A DNA stretch of 64,000 nucleotides from Oreocharis arfaki (lineage: Eukaryota > Chordata > Aves > Passeriformes > Paramythiidae): positions 186,001 through 250,000 of the forward strand of contig VZRR01012414.1 in assembly GCA_013398015.1 (NCBI GenBank), given 5' to 3'. Made by a program: the position numbers and the translations under genes. The notes beneath the pieces were generated by a model. The model saw nothing but the letters and a program-made list of their open reading frames with translations, was not told the origin of the DNA and searched no databases. Positions 36,341 through 47,705 of this stretch are shown here, piece after piece (the stretch's first letter is position 1; every line of letters starts with the position of its first letter).

Positions 36341-38559
36341 GGTAAATATTGCCAGCATATGCAGCACATAAAGTCCTTGAAAATTCCACACAATGAAATG
36401 TCCTATATTTTGAAGAACTGTGTGCTTGTTCTTTTAGGCCTCAAACAGGAAATATTTAAGCACATTTTCAATTAAGTTGCAATGAAGTTAGTGTAATTGA
36501 TGTCCGTGTGTTTAGCATGTGTTTCTAGTTAAACACATCCATAGATGCTTTCCTGATCTGAGGTCTTTAGGCCTGCAAAGCGTAAAAGCTGAAGCATTCG
36601 TGTTTGGCTACTCTGGGTGTTCGTTTGAGTACATACATTTGAAAGCAATCATCATATTCCCTCCTTCCTGAGTACTAGGTCTCAGACCTGAACTGGGAAC
36701 TGCTGTCTATATAGCTGTATCTACAGAGTCCCAGTCTCAAGGCTATGGGTTGCTCAAAGCAGTACTGGAAGATATGGTGTGTGTATGTTACACAGACAAT
36801 AGTTACACACATAAAAAACAACTGAAGAAGCAGTGGAGTGCAAGGTTTCACAAATTAATTTAATGTTCTTGACACGCTGGTTTGAAAGGAAACCATACTC
36901 TGCAGGACAGAGAGCCTGGTTTAAGCCATCACTAGTTTCCTCTGGCTGAAAAAAGAGAAAAAATCGTTCACAATAAAGCACTGATTTGGGCTGAGCAATG
37001 GTAATAATGTCCTTGCAGCATAAACCAGAGGTCCTTTAGACTAGTCATTCAACACTACACCAGGAGGGAAGAGAGCAGTGTGCTCACACATTAGACACTG
37101 GTTTCAGTTGCCTGTTCATTACAATGTTGGGCCTCCCTTATAGTCCTGCTGCATGAAGGAGATTGTTGAACTCTTACAGCTCGAGACCACTAAAAGAAAA
37201 GCTGAATAAAGGACTAGATCCAACAAGATATGGACTCCAAAGTATCTGGCTGGTTGGATAAAAATGTAAGTATAAGCAATGCTTCAATTGACTTTTATTT
37301 TCTCTATTATGTCAAGTAAGGAATATGACACTTTTTTTAACCTTTTTTCACAGGTTTGCAGAGGAGCAGATTTTCTTCATCATCTAGCTAATGACAGCAG
37401 AAATTCTTTTTCAAAAAGAAAGGCAGGATCTGGTTGTGTTTTTGTGAAAATAACCTGACAGTCACTTCCTGGCTTCTTTTACTGTACTATTCATCTCATG
37501 TTTTGAAGAGTTCATCAGCTTGTAAAAAATTCCCCCAAGAACAGAAGGAGATTTCGGCATCTTTCTCCTTCTCTGTTTTTTGAGAGAAATTTTCTCTTGC
37601 GTTTTTAATTCTGAGCTCTGAGTGGCTGGAGAATTAAGGGTTCACTATGTTTCTACATTTTCCTCAAAAGGTGTGAATCTTGATGTCCCTGACAAGCACG
37701 TGCTGCAGCTGAAGCCTGGCTGTTGCAGAGTGCTATCAGACAGGCACAAAACTTGAACTTGTGGATCTTGACAGCACCACTGTCCCCAGGAAAGAAGGTG
37801 CCATAAGAAGCTTCTGTCCTCTAGCTTGGCCCGCAGGTGACTTTGATAGGTCTTACAGAGGGTTTTGACACAGAGGACAAAGCCTAGGGGCTGTTGAAGG
37901 ATGTGCCTGTGAAGCGTCAAAGAACAGACAGTAAAATATGACAATAGCACTACCGATGACATTCAGCCAAGTGTTTGCACAATGATTAAGAAAACCAAAC
38001 AACAACTCACTGATTTTGTCTTAACAAAGCAGAATGTGATGTTTCTCACTTTACTGAAGAACCAGCACACTGCAGGATCCTGTGTTTTGGCTCCTGACCA
38101 TACAAAGAATGCTGTGTTACCCTTGTGAAAGCTCTTGCTCTGGTTTCTCAGGGTAGTGGCAGCCTTAGCTTATGTTCCTGCTGTAGTTCCAAGCACACTG
38201 CTACTGGAGCTCCAACTTGTCCCTCTGCATATTTTCTCATAACAGGGCTGAGATAACAAATACTCCCCCACTGGCATTTGGCACTTACTCCTGCCATCCT
38301 TTGCCACCTTTCGCCTTCCATCCTCAATTCTTTTGAGACCAGTTCTATCATTTTACCCTCTCATTTTCTTTGCTATCAGCTGTAGACTTCATCTTTTCGT
38401 CCTTTTCTTCACAGCTCCAAATAGCCAAGCTAAAGCATCATATAGATAGCTAACCATAAACAAACTCTTGGGAATACTCCAGGGTTTGTGATCTTGTTTG
38501 CAGCAGCAGGAACATATTTGCAATGCCTCCATTTCAGAGAAGCTGAACGAGCTTCCAGT

Positions 38560-38760
38560 GATTATTACACGGCCTTAAGCCTTGTAGGAGTTATTTAATA
38601 TTGTAATTATTTTGCTAAAATATGCCACAATGTACTTATTATTTAAAACTTTTCTGCTAAAACCCTCATTGCTTATGAATTAATTTGATAATACTTGTAT
38701 AAACAGAGTTGTGACTTTGCATGTAAACTATTCAGCCTTTTTAATAGGAGATCTTAGTGT
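38560..38760. other. Possible conserved non-coding element (AT-rich, TAAT-rich)
   Basis: A stretch with many homeodomain-type cores (TGTAATTATTTTGC, GAATTAATTTGATAAT) and octamer-like TTTGCATGTAAAC. It has little simple-sequence character and no coding frame. This texture is common in vertebrate developmental enhancers, but conservation cannot be seen in one sequence, so this is inference. Confidence 0.15.
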
Positions 38761-39099
38761 TAAAGGCTCCCACCCACCACATAAGTCGATTTCAGTAGTT
38801 CCTCACCAGGGAAGATGCCCCAAGGAATATCAGCTTGTTGTATAAGGTCATATCAAGTATCTGTGCTTTTTGAACACATGAAGTGGCAAATTCCTTACAA
38901 TCAGAGCTATCATTATTCATTTTTGCCCTCTATCTCCTCCACCCAAAGCTTGTGACACTCTCGAACCTGTAAGCCCCAAATTTTCTACTGAAAGCTTGTA
39001 TATATGTAATTCATAAGGTTTTACACTTCCAAGAGGTGATATTTACAGATCTACCTCTAAATGGCTAAATACTCCACATTAGACATGTAAGGGTGCCAT

Positions 39100-39128
39100 C
39101 TCCTTAGAAGGCTCCTTAGAAGTCTCCT
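39100..39128 (+). repeat. 12-bp tandem repeat, about 2.4 copies
   Basis: CTCCTTAGAAGG, CTCCTTAGAAGT, then CTCCT. Local slippage duplication. Confidence 0.9.
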
Positions 39129-42100
39129 TTGATAGAATAGATGGAGCTCTTTCTGTTGGCCAGAGACGGTCAGCTTTCCCTGTCTCCTATGAAAAAAAAC
39201 ATGTACCGTAATTTTATAATCTTGGTGGTCTTGATGAGACTCTTGTACACCTCAGTGTGTTGAGATACATCTCTTAGGCATGTTTTATAGTGCCTATTTA
39301 ATGAGAGTCTGCCAATAACTTTCAGAGCTCCACCATGAGCTCTTTCGTTTCGTGGGTAACATCAGTGTGTAGAGAGCTGGCTCCTGAAGGTGGATGAGTT
39401 GCAGGATGAAGGGGACCCCAGTGTGGGTCATGTCCTCACAAATGGGTGCTGTCCCACAGTGTCTGATCACGGTGGGCAGGTCTGGAGGCTGTGACAGCAC
39501 CCATCAACAGACCTTGACATGGCAAGTGACAAAACGGGGGCAGACACCATGGAGGTGCTTCTGTCAGAAGCAAGAGGAGATGGAACTAGCCTAATGCATG
39601 TCTCCAAAGCCCATCTAGACCCAGAGACAGTGCTGGAGACAAGCTGCTGTGCACATGCAGGAGACAGGCTATTTATGGCATAGGTTGAATCCTTTCAGGC
39701 GATAGGGCTGGAAGCCAGCATTGCTATGGCGCTACTGGAGCAGGGACTGATCACCCCAGACAGAGCTGAAATGGGGTCCTGGGCTGTGTTCAGGGTAGGG
39801 GTAGTCCTAAGAGAGGCTGGTTAGGCACAGTAAGGCCTGTGGGTGCCCTTAGCACCATGATAGGTCAGGGGGCTGCTGACGCTACTGCCAACAACATTAC
39901 TTGTGATTTTGCTTTGTTTGCTAGTTGGATTTTCTAGGAAATGAGCCTCCCACTATACCACTCAGTGTGGCATGCATGTGTTTGTTCATACTCACACCCC
40001 TTGATAATTTTCTAACCAGCTGGCAATTGGCCAGCTAGAGTCGGTAGGAATCACAAGATGTTAATGATATTCCTGCATGCTTCGTGAAATCACACAAAGC
40101 TGTTGTATAACACCAGCTGAGAGAAATACTATTGGGGGAGCACAACTCTAGGAGACACTTGAGAATCCACTGGAGACAGAGGTTTCCAAAGAAGAAACTT
40201 TACTCCTCTCTGGACACTGCCTTTGAAACAGAATTCTATGGGAAACCACATGCCCTTTGAGCTGGCACCTGGAGTGACGCATTTGGTGGACACTTCAGTT
40301 TTCTCCCCTTGCCCCTGGTTTGGCAGCAGCTGACTGGGAGCAGCCGACTGGTCTGGTCAGCCCACATTGTTCTTGCTCTTCCCTCAAACATAAAGGTATA
40401 TTCATTAATGTTTGCAGCTCGTACTTTTTGTACATTTACTTGTTAGGAAAGGAAGACGTGGCAGCAACAGCAACAGGTTTTACTGAGCTATCAGGAAGAG
40501 GAAGCAATTTATGTGAGCAATGCAGGATGCCAAAGGAGCAGCTAGACCTTCACATTCAAACTTGGGCTTGACAAGGAAAGCAGCTCATACACAGTGCAGT
40601 TCCTCTTCTGAAGTGGGCACAAAATTCTCTGTCCCCTCACCACAGGAAGGTAAGCAGCATTATTGATAGGTAAAAAAAAAACCCGTAAGACATCAGGACA
40701 ATAGATGCAGAAAGACACGCAACAAGCAGCAGTGCCCCAGTGTGCAGGAGGAATGAAAAAGAAATGCTGCCCTCTTTTTTTTGTGGGCTCCCATGAGGCT
40801 GGGCTCGTATCATGGAGAAGAACAATCCATCCAGTGTCCAGCTGGAATCTCAAATAACCATCTCATTTTCCTTTTCCAGTAATGGGGCCAGTTTTATTGC
40901 AAAAAAGTAGGGATAGAGGTCCAGAGAGAGAAGAACTGTTAAACCCATGTGTAAGTGAAATTGCAGTTGGCAAAAAAAATTAGGATGAGGCTTCTTGAAG
41001 TAGGAGAACACTTGAATATAGAAGTTGAAGGCTGAAGATGTGTCCAGGGACAACTCCTGTACCTCGTTCTGTTGTACCTTTATATTTTATTGAAAATGTC
41101 TCATAATGGACAAACATAATGTTTGAAGAGTGCAGGAAAATATTTTGCAAGTGTGCCTAAAAAATCTTTGACTGATGTGGTACAGTTTGGTTTGTCCTCA
41201 AAATGAGATTTTATGCACTCTGCCATCAGCTTACAATTGAGACGATTTGTGCCTCTGAGGACATCTTCTCTACCGTTTCTAATACCTAATAATAGGCTAA
41301 AAAATCATAACTAGCCCTGGTACAGTGCCCTTCTCTGTTCCTTGTCACTCAACCGCTGAGCTTTGGGAAGCCTGCCAAGTCCCTGACAGCAGCTTCTTCT
41401 TGTGGGAGCAGAACTGCACAATTTGATCCAGGGGAAGAGACGGGGTATTCATATTTTACCCTGATGTCAGCAACAGAAACCTTCAAAGTGTAGGACTACT
41501 CCCCAGCTGTGGGCTAAGTTGCTCGGGAGGTACCACTCCTGTTGCATTGTCAAGTCAATCAGGGTAGGAGAGAGCTCTTTTTCTAGGCTGGGTGCACTGA
41601 AGAGGCGCCAGGGCCTCCCACCCACAGTCCTCATTAAAGAAAAATAACAACAGCACAAAGCCCAAGGATTGTTTACTTATTTGTAGTATCTCAGCAACGG
41701 CTACTCTCTATCATCTGTTTTTGCTTTGGTGATTTCTTTTTTTATTAAAAAGAAATGCCACATGTTGCCACACAAGTAGCTAACCTCCTGCAGCCGGTCA
41801 GAGGCTGCCCACCATGCCCAGGCAGGGCAGAGCACAGGCTCTGCTGCCCAGCTGTTTGACCTGGCTTAGAAGGAAGTACCACAGACCAGAACTTTGCAAT
41901 TGTTCTCTTTTCCCCAATAAATTGAGCATTCACCCAAAAAGTTCAGGCTTGTGACACTGGGTCAAGCAGGACAACTAATTTTGGCTGAAGCAAAAACTAA
42001 CAAACAAAGTTCTGGAAATGCCCAACTGGTTCATTTCGACATTTTCAGAAGGAAACATTGAATTTCGGAAGGCTTGATCCTTGGGGAAACTTAGTAACTT

Positions 42101-43689
42101 TCACAATGCGGAGATGGTTGCACATCCCTCCCTTGCCACCCAATCTTATATTTTGATGTTTACAGCACTTGTCTGAGTGAGTAATGAATTACTTTCTATA
42201 ACTTGGTATGAAGCTTCAGTTAGAAATACTGGGTCAGCTGCTCTTCAATTCACCTTTTCTGAGTGTTGAGACAAGCTCCTAAGAGGTAAAGTGCCCAAAT
42301 TCAAGCACGTTGCTCTCTGCAGTAGAATCACAAGCAAGAGTGTTGAATTTTTTTCTCCTTGGTAAATACTGCAACAAGCAAACTTTGCTGATTAAGGATA
42401 TAGGCTCAGGGAACAACATGTTCTCGAGATTTTTAAAGTAGTTTGGTAAATCCAGACTTAAATTTCCTAATTTCTTTAAGTCTTTAAAAATAAAATAATG
42501 GTTTGGAAAAAACCCCCCTCGAAATAGCTCTGAGTCAAACATTAAACTTAAAATAATCTCTAAGAAAGCTGTACTACAGGTTAGCAGAGGCAAGGGCTAG
42601 TAGCACTGCATGAAGGGTGAGCTAGCAGGTTCTTTGAGATGAAAATTATTGCGTTTCTGTCTGCAACAGATGGTACCTCACTGGTGTGGAGCTCTGCGTG
42701 AGTAAGGAGGGCCACTCTTTTGCAGCAAAAGAGTTGTAAAACCTTAATGAGTTGTGGAGGATGTTTCTGGCCTATGGAAAAAGCTGTATTTCTGCCTGTG
42801 ATGGTGAATCTGCCAAACTCCTGCAGAGGAAACCAAAGGCAACAAAAAGCAGCAGGAGAGCACTGTCTCATAACAAGCAGTTGTCCAGAGAGGATGGCAG
42901 TACAGATGCTCAGCTCAGTAGAAGTTATTGTTAAAAGATAAAAAATGTAGGTCGTATGTGGGCATCTATCTGGTTATTTTTTTTTACTCCCATGCAGCCC
43001 TAGGGGACATTGGTGTCCCTGTGGAAGGCACTGCACAAACATAGAGAAAGAGGCACTCCTGGCCTGGGGACCCACAGCTGTGACACACAATAGCACAGAG
43101 AGTGGGTGGTTTCGTTCCTCTCATGTTAGGTTTCTTGTTTCACCCAGCACTTCACTTAGCCTCTAGCTGAGGCAGGGACTGAGTTTAAAGCACCTGGGCA
43201 TCAGTGCCGTGACCCGCAGCCGTGTGTCAGGAAGACTCCGAGGAACACCAGAACGGCAAGAATGACTGAATGACAAGTTGCTCCACAGGCAATTTCTGTC
43301 CCAACCACCAGGGCAGAGGGGATTATTCCTCTTCCTCCCACACTCCACCACACAGCTTGCTTACAGGCTCCTTTGTACTTGCTCTCTTTGGTTGAGGGAC
43401 TGCCCTGATCAGGCTGGCGGGACAAGCTCTGCATGTACTGGTGTAATTGAAAATGGTGAGGAGCACAGCATGAGTTGTTCCTGAGTACTGGAAACAATAC
43501 TTAGAAAAATCACTTCACAGTAGTTGTAACTCAACTTGCTGGAATACAAACAGCTTCGAAGGCCAATGGCTACTTAAAAACCACTCTGAACAAAGAAGTG
43601 CCTCTGCTCTGCCCCATTCAAGTCTACCTGCACTTCTGATCTTCAGCAAAGGGGAGTTTTAAGAGAAAAGGAAGATGTCAGTGCTTTCC

Positions 43690-44000
43690 ATATAAAGATA
43701 CATGAACGCCTCTCCCAAAGGATACAGCATGAATATATGTGATGATTTTGCAAAGGTTGAGAACATTGAGGGCTCAATTTTCAATTATCAGCCCACTTTA
43801 ATGAACATCATGGCTGAAAATGATTCAGTAACACATTTAACCCCCTGGCTACTGATTTTCTCATGCAAAATCCATATTCAAGCTAAGTATACAATCTCAG
43901 ATGGCCTCCAGGGCTGAAAATGCTCAGGCTGCCCACAATAACCCTGCGCACTAGCAGCCTGGAAATGATACTGAACGCTTTTCTGTATTTTCCAAGCGAA
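43690..44000. other. Possible conserved non-coding element
   Basis: A non-repetitive, mixed-composition stretch dense in motif-like words (GATGATTTTGCAAAGG, CAATTATCAGCCCAC, TTTTCTCATGCAAAATCC). A 71-codon frame at 43702-43917 runs through part of it but lacks splice signals or a domain. It could be an enhancer-type element. This is inference only, since no alignment is available. Confidence 0.15.
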
Positions 44001-44005
44001 CTTAG

Positions 44006-44017
44006 AAAAAAAAAAAA
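44006..44017 (+). repeat. A12 run and A-rich stretch
   Basis: Twelve A, followed by an A-rich stretch to about 44038 (GAAGAAAACCAAAACAAAAAAG). Low complexity. Confidence 0.85.
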
Positions 44018-44257
44018 GAAGAAAACCAAAACAAAAAAGTTTAGTGCCCTTGCAGCCCCAAGTGCTGAACTTGTCTTTCTGAAATGCTGTGTCAACAGCT
44101 CTTCACTCGCAAGCCCATTATTTTTATTGGCCACGGCTCTCAGGCTGGTGTTGACAGGTTAATTTACAGTAACAGTGAGAGTCACCTTTACTCACTATAC
44201 CCAAAAGTGCAACCCGCTCCCTGCTTTAATGCCACACTCTCGAGAACAGGACTGCTG

Positions 44258-44274
44258 GAGAGAGAGAGAGAGAG
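44258..44274 (+). repeat. (GA)8 microsatellite
   Basis: Eight GA dinucleotides (GGAGAGAGAGAGAGAGAGCC). Confidence 0.9.
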
Positions 44275-44625
44275 CCTTGAAGCCTCGCGCAGGCTCTCAG
44301 GGAGTTGTACAAAAGAATGCTCTTTTGGTGAAATAATTTCTCCCAGCATATGCAACTTGAGCAGGAATGGTTGCAATTATTTCTTACCGTGCCTGTTAGA
44401 GAGGACATATGGGAAGATTAGCCTCAAGAATGTCACTCTTGGACATGGTCTTCTCATGGGGATTATGCCACGAGGTTTTTCTATTCCTTTTGCTCTTTTC
44501 TTTTTTCCCTCTTTTCGATACATCAGAGTTCCCTGAGAGAAATTTCCCTTGGTAACATGTACAGATAAGCAGATCTCAGAAGATATATTTCATGGGGTAT
44601 ACTTTAAGGACTTGTTTCCCTTTTG

Positions 44626-44690
44626 TTCTTCTCTCTTATCTTCTCTCCTCTCCTCTCATGTCCTCTCTTATTTTTTTCCATTTTATTTTC
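44626..44690 (+). repeat. Pyrimidine-rich tract
   Basis: CT-rich sequence (TTCTTCTCTCTTATCTTCTC and similar), about 60 bases with very few purines. Possible triplex-forming simple sequence, and a source of acceptor-like signals on the plus strand. Confidence 0.75.
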
Positions 44691-45488
44691 TTGTCTTCCT
44701 GAGAGATTCTTGAAAGAGCAATCCTAGCCATGGGTAAGGAAGTTATAGGCTGAGAGAAAGGCCCTTTTTCTAGATTGTAAGGCCGTAGTGTGCTGCAACC
44801 AAAAGTCTCAGGCTAGGCTGACGTGATGCAGATGGTGAAGACTCCATGACAGAGCCGATGGAGAGCACTGAAGAAGTAGGGGGAATTTAGAGCAGCTAAG
44901 TGAGAGGGGTAAGAGCTGCCAAGAGGCAAATAATGCCAGGTTGCAGATCGACAGACCTTTCATCACAGGGGAACTGAAGAAAAATAACTGTGTGTTTCTA
45001 AGTCGTTTGTGTGTTTATAGTACTGCATCTTTTTGTAAGTTTGATGTTTGGATTTTTTTTTATAGGACCATCATGTAAAACCAGTGAATTAATAGTATTT
45101 TGATTGTAAAACTACCCGATACCAAAACTCTCACAGTATTCTCGCAGTCTACCCCTAGAAATTGACCATGTTCTGGCATTATTTACCCAGTACAAGGCAC
45201 CACCAAGGCTGGATCAGATACAGTCTTTCTCTTCTTTCGGCACTGGTAGACATTGTGCTGTTGAACCTACAGCCCTCAGACTCATATTCTGTTTCGGCTA
45301 CATGACCATTATAGAATCCAGAAGACATGCCTCTGATGTTGTGACCTTAATGGAATTTAGAGTGGTTACACTCTGCTGAGTCCCATGAGTTTGGAGTACA
45401 CTCTTTTTCCAGACTAGCCTTCAGTCTGTCCTTTACCGTCTCCTGACACAGTGAGTACAAATGTAAAAGCAATTAATGTATTTAGTCT

Positions 45489-46110
45489 GCAAATCACAAA
45501 ATCACAGAATGGGTCATGTTGAAAGAGACCGCAGTGGGTCACCTGGTCCAACCTCCCTGCTCAAGCAGAGTCATCCTAGAGCTCATAGCACAGGATTGCA
45601 TCCAGACAGTTCTTGAATATCTCCAGTGAGGGAGACTCCACAACCTCTCTGGGCAACCTGTTCCAGCACTGAGTAGAGGGTCAGGATCACCTCCCTCGAC
45701 CTACTGGGTATGGTCTTTAAGTGCGCCCCAGGATACTGTTGGCCTTCTTGGCCACAAGGGCACACTGCTGTCTCAGGGATGCTTGTTGTCCCCCAGGACC
45801 CCCAAGTCCTTCTCTGCAGAACTGTTATCCAGCAGGTCAGACCCCAGCCTGCACTGGTGCCCAGGATTATTCAACCTAAGGTGCAGGACCCTGCATTTAC
45901 CTTTGTTGAATTTCAGGCAGTTCTCTCTGCTCATCTCTCCGACCTGTTGTGGTCCTTCTGGAGGGCTGCACAGCCCTCTAGGGGATTGGCTGCTCCCAGT
46001 CGTTGCTGAGGAGGCATCTGCCCCTTCATCCAAGTCACTGATGAGTAAATTAAAGAATACTGGGCCCAGTATTGAACCTTAAGGAGTACCACTAGTGACA
46101 GGCCTCAGTA
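45489..46110 (-). mobile_element. CR1 LINE, internally deleted, minus strand
   Basis: The 3' end is at the left: AAATCACAAAATCACAGAATG is the complement of the ATTCTGTG/ATTTTGTG tail, followed by the CCACTGCGG-type block and the 'GGCAACCTGTTCCAGCACTG' landmark. Near 45670-45673 the sequence jumps from the 3' region straight into a more 5' part of ORF2 (CTCGACCTACTGGG, then 'GATACTGTTGGCCTTCTTGGCCAC'). Several hundred bases of the normal element are therefore missing. Toward 46110 the reverse-transcriptase region around the GTACCACTAGTGAC landmark is reached, then similarity fades. It differs from the 21-22 kb copy in its 3' tail, suggesting another CR1 subfamily. It is dead: truncated, internally deleted and without a long intact frame. 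Confidence 0.93.
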
Positions 46111-47626
46111 AAACCTTCTCCTTGAAAATCAACCTGCTTTAATATATTTTAACATGGGCACTAGCAAACTGAGGGCCACTTGAAACCATGCCACATGAAG
46201 ATGTGACATGTGGAAAACCAGATTAGGAGGAAAAGACAAAAGTTTGGTCTGCTGGGGTGGTGTCATGAAAGCAAGGACAGGACTAATGCCATGGAATGGC
46301 ATGGGTAAGAGCTGCTGCAGAGCCTATCTGGGCTTAAAAAGGCAGAGAGCTCCTTTCCTGACCTATATCACTTTTGTAGCTCTGGTCAGAGGGCCCTCTC
46401 TGTTTCTGTGGCCAGTGGATGGAGGTGTTCCCACAGCCTCCTTTGCACTGCTGTAATTCAATCACTGTGTGATAACAAAGGCAGAGACTGAGACACTGAA
46501 TCAGAGAAAGCCTCCTCCTTTGAACTACAGTCTGTGCTACACCATCTCTCTTGCTCACAGCAAGAATGCTGGGGAAACATAGTTAAACACACTCCATCAC
46601 CCCAGCACAGGAGGATGCTCCCCTGCTGTAGAGACTATCTATACTGAAGACAAACGCAGCAACAGAGCTCTCTTACGCGAGGCAACAGCCATTATAGTTT
46701 CAGGACGAAGATTTCCAGCAGTTACTCCACATCTGTGTTCCATGACCTACTATGGCAAAAGGGTGTTATAAAAGTAGACAAGCTTTGTCTGCTCTCAGAC
46801 CGACAGTGAGCCAAGCAGGATCTGTCACTGTCCCTACTGTCATTGCTGCTTCTGTGTAAGAGTCTGGGGAAGAGCATAGGAGAGACAGATTACAGGGTCC
46901 AAGCAGAGCAGCCCATCTGTGCTGCTGTAGACCCTGTCACCTCCCACATGAAAGGCTGTGGGGGGTGGTCAGTTTGACAGCAGCCTAGGGTTGTCCTGGT
47001 AGCCCCTGGAGCAGCAGAAGGCACCTCTGGCCTTGTAGAGAGGGCTTCAGCCTGGCTGAGTCCTCCCAGGGCTGCCAGCCATGTTTGCAAGGGGTTTAGC
47101 AGCTGCCTTGAAATGGGAATGTGCTGCTATTGGGAAACCCATGTTTGAGCAAAGCGTGCTGGGCCCAAACGTTTTTGTCACTGATCTCACGACCAGCCTT
47201 GGGCTGGAGGGCCGAGATATTTACCATCCTGTCATTCTGACACACATCCAAATGCTCTGTTCAAATTCAGAGCAGAAGTCTCTGACAGAGCTAAACATAG
47301 TTACAATTTTCAGTTTGGTCTCCCCATGTTCAAGGCTACACCCCTCTTATGCATTTTTCCAGAGGAGAGGATCGGTAGGCTGGTTAGTGCTAGACTAGAT
47401 AACTAAATTATTTCCATGAGCTGAAAAATAAACTTCATAGCCAAGTCCCTAGTTTAGCAATCTGTAACATCTGTGACAGCTTTTTAAAATTAACATCTCT
47501 GCCCTGGTGACTTTTGAGCAGCAGGAATGTTACACATTTTGCCTTGCCCTTTGGATTCTTCACCTTCTGGGACCCACAAAAACATCCCTGCCTCACACCA
47601 TGCTGGAATCCATAGCTGTTCCCCAG

Positions 47627-47705
47627 TGAAGAAAGAAAAATGTGATCGATATTCCCTTCTTGGATTATGGCTGGGGCTCTTCCACAGCAGCATTTTCATC
47701 TACAG
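47627..47705 (+). other. Exon-like open segment (candidate, unrecognised)
   Basis: CTGTTCCCCAG gives a fair acceptor, and CTACAG followed by GTAAGGTG gives a strong donor. The 79 bases between them are open in one frame (2 + 25 codons + 2). The translation is KKEKCDRYS followed by a hydrophobic run (LLGLWLGLF) and HSSIFIYR, resembling a short membrane-spanning piece. It is too short to assign to a family, and chance is a likely explanation. Confidence 0.13.

Larger units (their letters stand above)
35510..45488. other. Long non-coding stretch, no gene seen
   Basis: About 10 kb without a credible gene. It contains a short hydrophobic mini-frame (36187-36340), a 12-bp tandem repeat (39100-39128) and two stretches that look like possible conserved non-coding elements (about 38560-38760 and 43690-44000). 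It also contains an A12 run (44006-44017), a (GA)n run (44258-44274) and a pyrimidine tract (44626-44690). Frames of up to 150 codons (44084-44536) overlap and show no domain. A donor-like GTAAGTAT at 37267 follows a weak acceptor near 37134, but every frame between them is stopped. Confidence 0.6.

Noticed and set aside
37135..37266. Possible exon before a strong GTAAGTAT donor
   Set aside because: All three frames contain a stop between the best acceptor and the donor; it could at most be non-coding, with no other support.
44084..44536. 150-codon plus-strand frame
   Set aside because: It runs through a (GA)n repeat and has no domain; minus-strand frames overlap it.
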